The position numbers were made by a program, and so were the translations under genes. A stretch of DNA of 64,000 bases from Antedon bifida (taxonomy: Eukaryota; Echinodermata; Crinoidea; Comatulida; Antedonidae): NCBI GenBank assembly GCA_963402885.1, contig OY727098.1:496001-560000 (forward strand), written 5' to 3'. Below are positions 35,993-49,814 of this stretch, piece after piece (within the stretch, counting starts at the first letter, position 1; every line of letters begins with the position of its first letter). Below the pieces are notes generated by a model. That model was not told the DNA's origin. It saw only the letters and a program-made list of their open reading frames with translations, and did no database searches.

Positions 35993-37125
35993 TATGTCTG
36001 ACCTTAGGAGCTGCGCGAAATTGTATACAGTAGTTGCATGAATTTTGGATGTAGGTCTTATAACACATCAGATCTGCTACATAAATGAGATGGGCTAATA
36101 TTCTAAACTTATGTGGTTTGTATTTTTGCATTTTTTAATGGCTAAAATAGTGACATACATGTACCTCTGATCCGTGAAAAATACCTTAATCGTTTGAGTG
36201 TATAAAGATTCATTAAACTTTGCCAACCTTTTTACCTGCGAAAACTGAAACTATAGACAAATTATATCTTAGTACTCTAATATTTCTGGTTATCAGATTA
36301 GACTAAATCGTAAAAGTATTCGAAATATTTTAAGATTCCGAGTGTAACTTGAAGTTAAAGATATAACAAGCAATACAGTAATTACCAATCTTCTTTATCT
36401 ATCACTAACCGTTCTTGTATTTAACTACTAAAAGTGGTTTGATATAACCATGGAAAGCAGATCCCCTTGTCGTAAATACATCGTGATCGCCTCATTATTT
36501 TAATTTTGAAACTATGTCACATTATTACTATATAGTATAGTATGCGTGCGATGTTATTGACTGCAGTTTACTACTTTATGTGTAGTATAAAGTCAGTTTG
36601 TGTGTGCATTGTTGTGGATGACAAAAAGAATGTAATCGCATAGGCCAAATTATTCCATTGATGTCAAACCTCGTTTAACTTGATACTAAATTAAATCCAG
36701 TAACAACAACATTAAGATATGTAAGCGATTTTAAGATGACGCAAACATTTGTTTGCACCGCCAGAAGTAAAAAGATATCAAGAATCGTGAGTTTTAACGT
36801 AGTCCTAAAATTAGCAAAATAAAGTGGTCCAGAATTGGGGGTCTGGTTCGGATTGCCTCCAAAATTGAATGGAGTCCTCCGTGACCACATATCTATCTGT
36901 GGTTTAAATTTGGTAAAGATTTGTCTTTTAGTTTTTACGTTATCCTGCAACAGACAAACACGCAAAAAAATATAACATACAATTGGTGAGGTAAAAATGG
37001 TCTGAATTGTTGAGCAAATGTATATTGGATAGCCTAAAAAAACCCCCACAAAATTGTAGTAGTATCACCTCCCGGACCCTAAGGTTTGCCAAAACCAGTC
37101 GACGCCCTTGCTGTGTGAATATGAC

Positions 37126-37171
37126 CAGGGAAGAGTTAAATTAAATTAAATTGTAATTTAACTCTTCCCTG
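37126..37171. repeat. Perfect short hairpin
   Basis: CAGGGAAGAGTTAAATTA and TAATTTAACTCTTCCCTG are inverted around a small AT-rich loop. A related imperfect hairpin, CAGGGAAGAGTGAAATTACA with CACTCTTC, lies at 54791-54827. Confidence 0.6.
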
Positions 37172-38511
37172 ATATGACATTCTGTGCATCAATGAATTCC
37201 AAAACAACTATTTTAACGCGATATTCATTTTATATTATTTAAATATTACTGTACTTCTAAAACAGTTTCTATTATTGTATTAGGCCTACTTATTAGAATT
37301 GTAAATTGCTTATTATTTTTTAAACTGTTTCTAATGTAAATTAATGAATGAATTTACAATATTAATATCGTATTTTACACATATATAATAGTTGGTTGTA
37401 CTTGTCTTTGTGAACACGTGACACCGTTATGGGTTTAACTTTCATATACAAATATAATTGTGTTTGTACCACGGAGGAACATGTTTGTTAATTTTCGAGG
37501 TTATATATCCGACTGAGACGTCCGTACATCTTTTCCACAAAAAGTTACACTTTGAACCGAGAGAGTAACTAATTCATCAACAGAAAATGTTAGTCGACGT
37601 ACAGTCAATGATGGGTCTATGTATCATTTAGTCTACGAAAGCAACAGAAATAAATAAAATAGAAATCATGTGACATTTTGTCGATGGTTGATTGATGAGC
37701 AAAAACAAACACACGTCACTCAATACGGCTGTAATATAATGGCCATTCTAATTATCTGATGCTTCCAAATAGACACTAATTAAAATCCAATTACCGCAAA
37801 GAGCCAAAGCTTATCGTACTTGATAATATTTGTCTGGAATATCAAATTAGGTACAGATGCAAAGTTGTGTGTTTTGTATTGACGACTTTTTCAATATCTC
37901 TCATAACAACAGAAGCCATGATCATAGATTTGTACCAAACCCTAAAAAAAATCATATATGCAGAACATTTTTTTTTAAAGAGTAATCACCCTCGGTTAAT
38001 AAATCTTAATTCAATTCAATTTTACTAGCTATCGATTACATCAAGGGCAATTATCCGTATAAACAGACAATACAATATAAAAACATAATAGAAAAAATAT
38101 TTATGCCTACAATTGAGTGTTAGGTCTAATTTTAATATCCAGTAGAGCAGAAAAGGGAGGTTAATGTTGTATATTATTAAGAGACTTATAAGACCGAATA
38201 AGGCTGCTTATGGAAGAATAGCATGAACCTTTTCCATCCAACATTCAAGTGTAGGCCTAAGCGTATTGGAACATTAATATAAACAATATTGATAGAATGG
38301 GCTCTTTAAGTTCATGTTTGTCTTTAAAATAATCTAATGCTGTGGCGTTTAGTCTACCGTATGTAGACAATTCGATCACGTTCGTATTTACATTAAAAAT
38401 ATATTCAGTTTACGACATTAAATGTTGCTATGTTTGCAAACATCCAACTGTTCGGGGTCTGTTAATTGTACACAACTTATCGCAATCATGGCATGAGTTA
38501 CTAAACGCGTT

Positions 38512-40460
38512 TTAATAATAATAATAATAATAATATTTATTCGGTCATCAATGTAAAAATAACCAGGAATGAGAATAGGCTAAAGCCCAAACAGATTCTG
38601 CACTCACTCCATACAATACAATCAGTTAAAGATAAAACCATATACAAGAAAAATACAAATAAATTATACATAACATGAAATATAGTGTTTTGTTAGAGCA
38701 GCCTTAAATATTGAAATTGTTTGTGAATCTTTTATGTCATTTGGTATTTGCTCCCATAGTCTAGGAAAGGAAACAAAAACAGAATTATGAAAAGTATTGC
38801 CTTTCGAATTCCAACGTAAAAGCCTACCCGGACATCTTTCACTAGTTTTAATATACTCATTGAAAGAATGGGGACAGTAACCTTTCAACACCTTAAATCC
38901 TAATGAAAGTCTATTTAATTTAAACAAGTCATCAATAGATAATAATTCAAGCACTTTCAACCTATGAAAATAAGATGTGTCCCAGGAACCTTCCTTTCTA
39001 AATATTATTATCCTTGTTGCTTTCCTTTGTATACTTTCTATTCTATTAATATATGATTTCTCAAATGGTGCCCACATTGAACAACAGTAGGTAACCACTG
39101 GAAGTAATAGAGCTTTGTATAAGTTCAACATAGCTAACCAGGACATATTTTTACTACATTTTGAAATGAAACCAAGCAATCTGCTTGCTTTACAACATAT
39201 ATAATTAACTTGTGTATGACAAGACAACGAACTATTTACATAAACACCTAGAAATTTGAATTCTGTAACTTTAGGAATATTGTCTGATTCTATGGTATAA
39301 TCCCAGTTAACTATCTCTTTACATCTTGTAACATGCATTACGGCGCATTTGACAGGATTTAAGGGAAGTTTGTTTACATTTGCCCATTTAGCAATTAAAT
39401 CTAAATCCTTTTGAAGCAATTTACAATCATTATTGTTATAAATAGGACGTGATAATGTGTGATCATCAGCAAATTGAAAAAGTGAAGAAGAAATATTATT
39501 TACAATATCACTTACATAAATCAAAAATAAAAGAGGGCCCAAAACTGACCCTTGTGGTACCCCTGAAGTAACATTTACCCACTCTGACTTTTCTCCTCTG
39601 TAAATAACCCTTTGGCGTCTATTTGAAAGAAAATCTGTAATCCATGCATTAGTGTTTCCACCAATGCCACAGTTATTAAGTTTCTTAATTAATCTTTTAT
39701 GAGACACCTTATCAAATGCAGACGAAAAATCAAGAAAAATAATATCAATATTTTTACAACCTTTAAGTTCTAAGCTCTGTGCCCATGAATGAAAAACCTT
39801 TGAAAGTAAAAGTTCAGTACTATACATTTGTCTAAACCCAAACTGATTTTCTGAAAGGATATTATTATATTCTAGATATTCCCTTAAGCGATAGCAAAGC
39901 AATTTCTCAATAATCTTACAAATTATGGGAGTTAAAGACACTGGACGATAGCTTTTCATTTCGTCTTTGGGTTTTCCATTTCTTTTGAAAATAGGTACAA
40001 CATTTGCATCCTTCCATTGTTTTGGTAAAATACCTTTTTGTACAGTTAAATTAAAGAATGTACATAAAACATTAGCCAATTGTGCCTTACATGACTTTAA
40101 GAATATTGGAAGCAGACAATCAGGTCCTGGTGATTTGGATACATTTAACTGTGAGAGGGCATAAAATACCTCAGGCATCACAAAGGGTTCACATTCAAAG
40201 TTGGTAAGACAATCTATTGTATCCAAATCACAATGCTGATCATTATCTATGCAAAAGTTGTTTACAAATTGTGTATTGAAAAGATTAGCCAACACCTTAG
40301 CATCAGATACCATTGTGTTATTTATCTTAAAGCTAATAACATCTGAGTCATTTTTTATAGACCTTATATACGCCCAGAATTGTTTTATATCAGTTGTAGC
40401 TTTGTTTGAAATATTTACAACATAATCCCTACAACATAATGTCCCTGCTGACGCAATTTA
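38512..40460 (-). mobile_element. 5'-truncated non-LTR retrotransposon (jockey/CR1-type)
   Basis: Minus-strand element comprising the RT frame, a 3'UTR of about 130 bp and a terminal ATT-type microsatellite (plus strand TTTTAATAATAATAATAATA from 38511), the kind of 3' end seen in CR1/L2-like elements. The endonuclease half is missing. In-frame sequence without Met continues upstream of the RT start to about 40457. Clear target-site duplications were not found. Confidence 0.8.
38664..40313 (-). CDS. Reverse transcriptase, non-LTR retrotransposon
   Basis: 549 codons from the first Met, uninterrupted. RT motifs in order: SPGPD (61-65), YRPVSL (122-127), FLDFSSAFD (193-201, catalytic Asp 195), SGVPQGSVLGP (250-260) and FADD (281-284, the catalytic Asp pair), then a thumb and C-terminal region ending LWEQIPNDIKDSQTISIFKA and so on. 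The enzyme would copy element RNA at a nicked chromosomal target. No endonuclease domain remains, so the copy is not autonomous, but the open frame indicates a fairly recent insertion. True translation would begin further upstream in a full-length element. Clade (jockey/CR1/L2) is inferred from motif style only. Confidence 0.92.
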   Translation of the reverse strand: MVSDAKVLANLFNTQFVNNFCIDNDQHCDLDTIDCLTNFECEPFVMPEVFYALSQLNVSKSPGPDCLLPIFLKSCKAQLANVLCTFFNLTVQKGILPKQWKDANVVPIFKRNGKPKDEMKSYRPVSLTPIICKIIEKLLCYRLREYLEYNNILSENQFGFRQMYSTELLLSKVFHSWAQSLELKGCKNIDIIFLDFSSAFDKVSHKRLIKKLNNCGIGGNTNAWITDFLSNRRQRVIYRGEKSEWVNVTSGVPQGSVLGPLLFLIYVSDIVNNISSSLFQFADDHTLSRPIYNNNDCKLLQKDLDLIAKWANVNKLPLNPVKCAVMHVTRCKEIVNWDYTIESDNIPKVTEFKFLGVYVNSSLSCHTQVNYICCKASRLLGFISKCSKNMSWLAMLNLYKALLLPVVTYCCSMWAPFEKSYINRIESIQRKATRIIIFRKEGSWDTSYFHRLKVLELLSIDDLFKLNRLSLGFKVLKGYCPHSFNEYIKTSERCPGRLLRWNSKGNTFHNSVFVSFPRLWEQIPNDIKDSQTISIFKAALTKHYISCYV

Positions 40461-43400
40461 AAGTACTTATGTAATCACCATGTCATGTATTCGTTCTACT
40501 TTTGCTTAATAAACATGTAGTATATGATTGTTGCCACTTTGGCTGATACTCGATTTGGTTATAGAGATTAAAGCCCTATGAAACGGCACGATTTCGTTGT
40601 GTATTAGCCTGTGGAGACAACCCCTGGAAGGCTGGATCGAGTGCGTTGACTTTCATCGTTACGAATTACCCGTGCCAATCGTGCATAACGATCTTTCACA
40701 CGAGCAGTTTAGCCTATAAAAAGCTTACGACGATGGTTTACATATTTTCATTACACAGTATTTATGTGCAAATATACTGACTCGCTTTTTATTAATCCAA
40801 AGTTTATCAGGACAGCAAGTCGCCAGCCTCCATTATATTTTGAACCACCTACTTTTTAAAGTAAGTGTAGGTCGTTTGTCGGGATTTAAACGAGGGTATT
40901 TTTACCGTTTCGCTTTATTACATAATTTGTAAAAGATTAAAATCTCATTACCGATGTTTTAAACGTGGTACTCTATAAGGAATAGAATATATAGTGTTTT
41001 GTAGAGGCATAAACATGTTATAAGCCTATATTAGGCCTACTATCTGGGGAAAAACCCAAATAATAAAACGTTTGATTCACAATTAACCATTATGAATAGG
41101 TATAACAAAAAAGTTAGTATAGTATAGTCTCATTTGAATGGATAAAAAGGTGCAATGATTAAAACGAAAGAAATCTTCTGTTTAATATTATTAGTTAAGT
41201 AGCAGAAATATTTGGCAAAAGCGACAGAGGGCGTGCTATTTAAGATGGTTAGTCGAGTTTATAAGCTTTTGTGACGTAACCGATATATCCATTTTCGGTA
41301 ATTCAATTACTGTTAATGTTAAACATTATTATTTAAACAAATCCTTCAACATAGATCTACACCTCCTTTCTGCCATGCCTTTTAATATAATATTCTATAA
41401 CATCTTTTATAAATCGATTTTTTAAACAAATTGAAATTCTACAACAGAGGGCGTACTACTGCAATAGTTATCCAGTCAGCTCCTGCTGACTGAATTCGAT
41501 TCTTATCTGTTTCACAAACGAAACTTCGTTTCCTTCTTCTTTATTGCGACAATCGCGAAAAAAAAGCCTACTAGTTTCAGACGTTTCAGTAGGCCTGCGG
41601 TACTTAACTTTCATCATATTAATATTTCACGAGGATTGATTGGGCGTTTACATGGCTATTATAAAGTTCCATCAACGAAATAACTGATAAAATACAGAGC
41701 GACAGAGGGCGTGCTATTTAATATTTCAGGTCATTCAGAGATGTAGGTAACTCAGATTTGAATACTGAGCTTTTATGATTCAGCAACATATCAATAAAAA
41801 AGAAAAATAAATAGGCATGTCCTGTAAGTATCTAAATTCAGGACGTTGACGGCATCATCTAAACAAATAAACAAAATGTTATCTTTGTCAATTTGCGCAA
41901 CGCAACTTATGATTTGATAAATAAATGTTGAAAAGCGGCAGTTGGTTGGTGTGCGTCTTAGATTTAAAAGACTGTAGGCATAGGCCTGCACATTATCGTT
42001 GGAATTTTCACCAAAAGAAAATCAAATAAAACAAACATTACTATCAATCAAATTTCATGCGACTCTAACTATGTGACATTTAAAAATAACATTCTGTCAT
42101 TTCTATAAAATTCCACACTATTAAGATTAGCAATCAAAAAATTGAATGGTCTAGTAAAATTTAAAAATGTAATATAAGTTGAATTGACAGACTCATTCGG
42201 TGATATAATACTATTATCTAAGCTGGTATTTAACTTAACTTAACTCATTATCTAAGCTGGTATCCAACTTAAATTAGCTCCATCTTTATAAGTGTATGCA
42301 CTGTTGTGGCAAAAAAATCTTATCGCTAACGTTTGATAAGGGTTAACAAAATATTTAGACTATAATGATTATTATTATATTTCAATGTTCTTAAGAGTGA
42401 TAAATGGAATATCAATTAAAAAAAGCATAATTAAATGAAGAAAGAACAATAATTAAAACTGGTAGGCTACGTCAAAAATTCGAGCGGCGTTTTTTCTTGT
42501 TTATACGAGAAAATGCCCTAAATTAACTTTACATCAACTTACAATAGTCTTCAACACTCCATCAACTAATTCATTAAATATAATTATTCCCACCAAACAT
42601 ACAAACTTTCTTAATAGCCGCCCCTAGACACATTCATATTAATAAATTATGAGTTGTCATTGTATCACACAACCGGAAATATATTTAATAGTTATTATAC
42701 TTGACAATATAGTGACGAAAATCGCCAGTCACGTACTTTATGAATAAATATCATCATTGAAAATGTTCTCGTCAGAATTGAAAACAACGACTTCGAATGT
42801 AAGAAGTATAGTTAATTACGTTTGCAAATAAATCAATCAACGCGGCTAAGATGTGATTTGAAGGAGGTATTATCTCAAATCTGTACGGATGTCTCTTAGG
42901 AAGATAAACGTTATACATTGCCTGTCAAAACATGTTTTAAACGCTTTCCACACACCAACAGATTTCCATTAAATCATTAAGTATAAACATATTTCTGTTA
43001 TTAAAATGGAAAACGTAAGTATTATGAACACGCACTAAATGATAAATACTTGGCTACTAAAACAAGTTGTCTTACAACGATACTGATTCTCTTAGAGAGA
43101 CCAGATACAAACACTTTTAATGAAACTTCTTCTTACATTGTCCCACCATAGCAGGCCAGACTAGGTTTTATAAAAATGGAAGATCGCGATTAAAAATCCG
43201 TATTCTCTTGCTTGCTCAGATTCGAACATATTCCTTAGTATTCACCAACACTTACCCTTAACATTATTGAAACTTATAAAATAAAATGGGAATATTTTAC
43301 TTACTTAAGTCAAATACTAAGTCAATTTAAGGGCGATATCTCACTTGCTTAATAGCAGCAATGTGTATAATGCCTGTGATCTTGCTTTTATAGCAGGCCT

Positions 43401-44330
43401 AAGTCTTGATTTAGCAATGTTTTATATACTTACTGCCGTAGTGTCTAAACGTACTTAGAGCGTAAACAGTACAACTTAAATTGAAGTGTTGTGGTACAAG
43501 AAACTGTTAAATCAAATCTGACAAAAGAAGTTCTAGCTAACTACATTTCTAAACGAAAGAATTATACGATTTATTTGTCATATTCAATTTGTGTTGGACG
43601 CAGAGTGCATTCAAACTTATACCTCCATGATTCAAATCATTCAAAACTGAGCAATTTAGTCACAGCGCCCTCTCATAATTGTGATACTGAATAAAATTGA
43701 TAATAAATATTTCTAAATATTAAAATTATTATAGAAATACAGTATGATAACAAACATGATGATGATTAGCTTGATGAAAATGATTTAATTAAGACGATGA
43801 TAATAATGATACATGCATATGACAATGATGATGATGCAGGACGATGACGACGACGATGATGATGATATGATGATGGTATGATGATGATCATAACGATTCA
43901 AGATTCACTTTCACATAACAAAGATTATGATACTTGCTTTCCACTTGCTTTCCACCGTCTAAGAAATAATATAAATATATACAGTACATTTAAATAACAC
44001 AATCAGTAGAAGAAATGCCAAATTCCAAAATTGTAACGTAATTTTCTATCACACATAATATATTATTCATAACCTTCAAAATAGTATAAGTACAACTCAT
44101 AAAACACAATACCTTAAGCATACCTGTTTGCTACTCGAAGCTATACAAAGATGCATGCATTTAATTGGATTACATGTAGTTTTGTCATTTAATTTATCGT
44201 TTTGCAATGATCTACGGGATTCAATTCTGTTTCTCGGATTTCAAATTGAACATTCTCCACATGTAATTTAATTGAGTTTCTATACATCTGCTCTAATTGT
44301 AATGTTTTACTTCTACATAACAATCATTCT
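40461..44330. other. Non-coding stretch with AGAGGGCG-headed dispersed repeats
   Basis: No exon recognised. GCGACAGAGGGCGTGCTATT occurs at 41221 and again at 41699, with a variant ACAACAGAGGGCGTACTACT at 41441. The same head appears at 62113 (GCGATAGAGGGCGT). GAT/GAC trinucleotide repeats occupy 43785-43895. The rest is AT-rich and featureless to me. Confidence 0.5.
43785..43895. repeat. GAT/GAC microsatellite
   Basis: Imperfect run of GATGAT and GACGAC triplets with ATGATGATGATC at the end. Confidence 0.7.
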
Positions 44331-44487
44331 AAAGTTTGGTTTCCACCTTTGGGCGCACCGTAGGCACAACGCAAGTGAGTTGACCAATCACGCGACAGTT
44401 TTGGATGATCCATCACGTCATGATTGGTCAAATTTCCTACGGCGCGCATAACGTATTTCTTGCGTTGCGTCCAATTGGGACCAAGCA
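44331..44487. mobile_element. MITE family B, copy 1 (diverged)
   Basis: AAAGTTTGGTTTCCACCTTT at the left and GCGTCCAATTGGGACCAAGC at the right. Inner arms GAGTTGACCAATCACG and ATGATTGGTCAAATTTCC. Roughly palindromic. Confidence 0.6.
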
Positions 44488-45563
44488 TAACGGTTTATTC
44501 AATTGTCTGACTAACGGATGTAGAATCCTTCCATAAAGTGCGATCGTGAATATTATATAAGTCTTAAAGTATATGCTTCGACAAGTGTTTCTACAGTATT
44601 ACATATTAGATGTTAGTAAGTGAATGTTAGTGACGAGTAATTCGCATAAACCTGTCCACATATATATATTCCATAATTCAATTTGTTTCCTTTTAAAAAG
44701 AAAATAAGACATGCATTTGTAGCTGTTTTTGTATCTGAAGGATAGTCAGCTCTAAGTGGTTTTAATAATGAAAACGAATAATAAATACAATTTGAGATGT
44801 CATGACAACCATGTACACAACAATTGTACATCGTTTTGCAGTTCCAGTAAGGTTTTTATTGAGGGCGTACTTCTCTCTTAATATTTCTATATTAATTATT
44901 GTTTGAAAGACTGTATATATTGGATTCTGCATGTAATAACAGTCAATGCAACGTGCTTATTCATAAAAAAAAATACCATTACGATATTTGACCAAGGGAA
45001 TACTTTAAATATGGTGTTCAAAAGAATGTGCCGAAGAAACATGTACATTATTTGTACATTTATCTATAGAAATAGGACTACCACGACACATATCACTCAA
45101 GCCTACAGGACAATGACAGTAAATGTATTGTTATTATTCCTAGAAACTGCATTTATCTAAATTACAACATTATTAGACATTAACGTAAAATTAATGACCG
45201 TTCATAGTCATCAACCAATAACACGAATATAGTACTGTAGTTGTTTTTGGTTCATTTTCCATTTGAATTACCAAGCCAACCAAACTGCTAAGTGGCGAAC
45301 AAGCAATTCAGTGGTGTGGAAAACACTCGCTTCCTCCTGAAAGTAGGTGGAATATCAGAAATATTTAAATTTTAAAAAAAACATGGCCAAAGCTCAAATT
45401 CTAAGTTATATATTGCATTGGTTAACGAACTGGATCTGGCGGCTTCTGGTTGTTAGTATTTTTAACTTTCACACACGGAGTTTTAGATCTGAGTGAACCT
45501 GAACGTCCACATCAAAGTCGACTGTAATGGTAACAAGTAAACAAAATGCAAAATAACAACATC

Positions 45564-45842
45564 TTAAAGGACAACTTTACCGAGAACCATATATTGACAG
45601 AGGATTAATAGGGACGTACATATTATTTCAGAACATTTACGAGATTTACGAGATTGCCGTTCGCACTCGCCGTACAGCCGTCGCCGTAAATTGCTGTGAC
45701 GTCAAGTGTGCTTAGCAAAATCTACCTCTGTTGTTAACATACAAGAGATAGGTGATATCGTAAATCAAGCAATTGTTCTGAAATCATATGTACATCCTTA
45801 ATACGTTGTCAAAATATGGTTCTCGGTAAAGTTGTCCTTTAA
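45564..45842. mobile_element. TTAA-ended MITE with about 37-bp terminal inverted repeats
   Basis: TTAAAGGACAACTTTACCGA at the left end is repeated inverted at the right end (TCGGTAAAGTTGTCCTTTAA). The match extends through GAACCATAT(A/T)TTGACA with one mismatch. 279 bp, non-coding, centre unusually GC-rich (TTCGCACTCGCCGTACAGCC). TTAA at both termini suggests piggyBac-type mobilisation; this is inference. Confidence 0.8.
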
Positions 45843-47259
45843 TAAATTGCTAAGAAATCTCCAAAATATTGGTGATTCATGGACCAGTTCTTCCCTCATT
45901 GCATTGTATAATCAGAAAAGAAGTAAAATAGGACTAAATCAACTTTGGAATATTTCATGACACTAAATTCAAATTTTGTTTTTATAGAATTATGATAATC
46001 TTGTTTTGATCTGATACAAAATGTATCTCCCGCAACACGTGATAGCCGTGATAAAAAAAAATCAGATGAGAGATACATGGCATAAAAATATCATGTCGCC
46101 TATAAAAAGAAGTATTGACCACATAAAAAATAGAAGTAATGTGTGCGAGTGTGGTATTATTAGAATACGTGGAAATACATCAACGTTTGTATTGATATTA
46201 GTTATTAATAAACAATAATGACTTGGGGAAACAAAACTTTCAACTTATCTATGTAATTTGAACTTGATCAATTAATTTTGATATTGAAGCACTTTCAGCA
46301 CTAAATCTGTAATTATCGTCTTAAGACGCAAGGAAGAAAGAATATCATTATTTTTATAATATTTGGATCGGGTAAATTGAGAAGAGTATTACTTTTCCAT
46401 GTAATATCAATGTCAATAGATACAAGTAACATAAAATCTGATTGTAAGCTTTAACCTTATCATCCCAATACCCAGGGTACGTGCCAGTAACACTATGCTG
46501 CATATAATATTCCTTTCTACTCATATTTTTAAGAGCCTCTTTGGGAAATTAAACGTAGATATGAAAAAAAGAAGTATACATAACATTATATGTATACTTT
46601 TTGTTGCTGTATCAACAAATTCATAGTGTGTATATACCCCTTAGAGATACAGTAACCTTCACTCAGTATTTATCTTTCAGGATAAATCAACCTAAACTAT
46701 AATATTGCTTTATTATTAAGGAGATTAAAGAAATTGTTGAAAGAAATTCAGTACTCATGAAATACGATAAATGACTTAACGTCTCGTATGTTGATGTTTT
46801 AAATAAACCGGTCTTGATTAAAAGGACGTGTAATAACTTAACATTACAACGACGAGAGAGCACTGGAAATGTTGTGCATCAATATAAACGCATCGTAGAG
46901 AATAGATTCTGTAAAACATGGTAGGCCTACACACAATAACTATTAGGGAACAAATTAATGAAAAAAGGAGGTAATACGGAATACAAAGATTTAAAAATGT
47001 TACTGATGAAACCTGATGAAATTTTTCGAGAAGTTACTGATGAAGTTTATCAAATTGTAATGACATTAGGAATTAACAAAAATGTTGAAATGTGATAAAT
47101 AATATGATTTTATGTGATGACATGAAAGATAATATGAATGTGAATAAAAGTGGTGGAACAACATTAGGGAACATATTTGATTCGTGACGACCGACGATCA
47201 AGGATCAAGTTTAGGCGGGAACTTGGCACGTGCTTCCTCACTATATTCCTCGACACAGA

Positions 47260-47355
47260 TTTGGTGGTTTCTGGCAACGACCAATTACTAATCAATTCAT
47301 AGGTTTCTGGTGGTTTCTGTGTCCCGGCAACGACCGATTACTAATCAATTCATAG
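47260..47355. repeat. Tandem duplication, about 53 bp
   Basis: GGTGGTTTCTG followed by GGCAACGACC(A/G)ATTACT and AATCAATTCATAG occurs twice. Confidence 0.6.
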
Positions 47356-49814
47356 ATCGTCCGTCGTAAATCGAAAGCTCCCTATATCGTACCTTTCAGA
47401 AGTGTATCTATTCTATGCAGAATTGTCGAGTGAACATTATACATTATACTCGAGCGTTGTAATGTTTATCAGTACGCAATACGCCGCCCTCTACACAATC
47501 AATATTTTACAGGCAAACCTATTTTTTTTTAATGTAAAGTTATACCCATAAAAATCTGTTAAATTGTATATACAGTAGGCCTAGATTTGTAATAATGATG
47601 TTGTAAATATATATACATTATATTGGATCTCCAGTATCTATTGCCTCATCAATAATAGCTCCGGGATAAAAATTGCTATTGTTTCTGTAAACCTTTGGAA
47701 CGCAACAACATTGACAATAAATCAACTTATATACAGCGGTGAAGCAGGACATTGTGAGTTGAAAAATAAGTCTTCCCATTCATTCAACGATTTTAATGTA
47801 TATTCTGAGATTATGATGATGAGATGCCGATCAGTGGTGTTAAATTATTCCAGTTGATCTTGACTTATAATTAGAAGCAATGTGAATACAATTTAACTTA
47901 GTTTCAAGCTACGATTACAATAGTTAATATTTCATTAGAGAATTAGGCCTACTAATGATACGATCACGTTGTAACTAATTGGTGACCTGCAGCAATGCAA
48001 CGCAAGGCTGATCAACGAACAATTCATGATATTCTATACAGCAGTATTTTATATAAATGCTGTACATTTTGATCAATAATTGCTTGTTCTATTTTTTCTT
48101 TCATGTTATTATGTAATAATCGTTCATGTTTGTCATTATCTCAGATTCTCTTCATTTTTTTTTACAATCAATTATAGTCTACGGCACTGTATTTTTCGGT
48201 GAACATGATAGACGTCTTCTGATACAAAAGGGGTAAATGTTTAACAATTATTATACTTACCTAAAACCTCTAAAGTGAACCAACTAACTCTTAATACGAT
48301 TCATCAACTGATGTGTTGTACTATAACGATCTACTGTATTACATACCGTATGCTGTGCTATACTATTTTTTTCATATACTGAACATTTTATTGAAATGTA
48401 CCAAATCCAAATTTTCGTTAAAGATTAAAATTTCGGTACCTAAATGAACGGTTTTGGTTTTAATCAGCATTAGAAACATTTTAAAAATCGTTTTGTCAGT
48501 TTGCATAATTCATAATTATAGAACATTGTCGTAACAGTCTCTGAACATAGGAACATTATACACGTATGTCTGTTTCTAGTTTTAATGGATTTATCAAGTT
48601 TATCACCAGCCCTATCATTTATTATCTTTATATTTAGGTATGATCGGACACTTTATTCTAATTAATTGGAGATATTGTGATCTCTTATTGAAAAGATCTT
48701 TCTAATTGAACGTGTTTAACAATTGTTATTACTCCCAGTTCATAATCAAAGTGCTTAAAATACTCAATAAAATACGAGAGGTATCTTCTCCTGAGGATCA
48801 ACATGCATTCACGCATTCATCCTATAAGGCTATGCACTATTAATATTTGTGTATCAAGCTTATACACTGAACAATATTAATACGATGCCATTTAACACTG
48901 AAAACACTGAAATAACGATTCTGGAAGATTCTATCGTAGTGACTCCTCAACGAAGAATTAACTGTATTCTCAATAAATATCAATTCTATAGAAAGACACG
49001 TAAGCCAATCCATATAAAAAATCAACCTGTTTTACCCTATTAGAATAAATCAATCTTATAAACACGAGTAGATATTATTGTAGAATTCATTTAAATAATT
49101 CAAAATGAAATGATGTCAAGACCAGGAACAGGTCGAAAGCAACTTTATACTGAAGAATGCAAATACTAAATACAGACTATTGGGACATACGTACAATTCG
49201 CTAAGTAAATATTGTAGGCGCCAAACTCTACAACAACTATTAATGCAAATCAATTAACTTGTAAGCTTAGGTTTTAAAATAATTAACAAGATTATTCATT
49301 ATGCGGATAAAGCATGCATTTCTACGCACGTTGTAATGGAGAATTTTTTTATATGATCATTTGAATATTTATGGCTAAAAACCAAGACTAGCTTACAATA
49401 TAATACGTAATTCTTTTCTTTTGTCATGCATAGTCTGAATAATGGTTTTATGTATAATAATTGGCAAATAAATTTGCAAAAATTTAAAATTCAGCATATT
49501 CAATAGACGATATCCGAATCGTAGATTGTTAATTCTACTATAAAATACTATTCTGTCTACATGGAGTTGTCGGTGTGTAATGGATTCCTGTTGTTGAAAT
49601 TACTATATGAGTAGGTTGATTCCCTGAAGAAGATCATCATTGCAGCCTCGTTTGTTAACATAAACCGTAATGGTTTCTGTATTACCCGAATTGTCTTTTT
49701 ACAAAAGTCAGAACGCTAACGTGATAGGGATATTCAATAATACCTTTATACTTTCTTTATATTTAAGGGAACAATCAATCAATCCATTTATTTCTCAAAC
49801 AAACCATATTTGAG

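Larger units (their letters stand above)
31382..38511. other. Region upstream of the GPCR gene; no gene recognised
   Basis: This should include the GPCR promoter and any 5'UTR exon, but nothing decisive is visible. It contains the composite minisatellite at 32580-33240, a repeat at 35760-35992 and a hairpin at 37126. Short open frames (for example near 34.1, 35.1 and 36.7 kb) match nothing I know. Confidence 0.5.

Noticed and set aside
36675-37049. 124-codon minus-strand frame
   Set aside because: Hydrophobic but matches no family I know. No splice or start context stands out, and it is in repeat-rich DNA.
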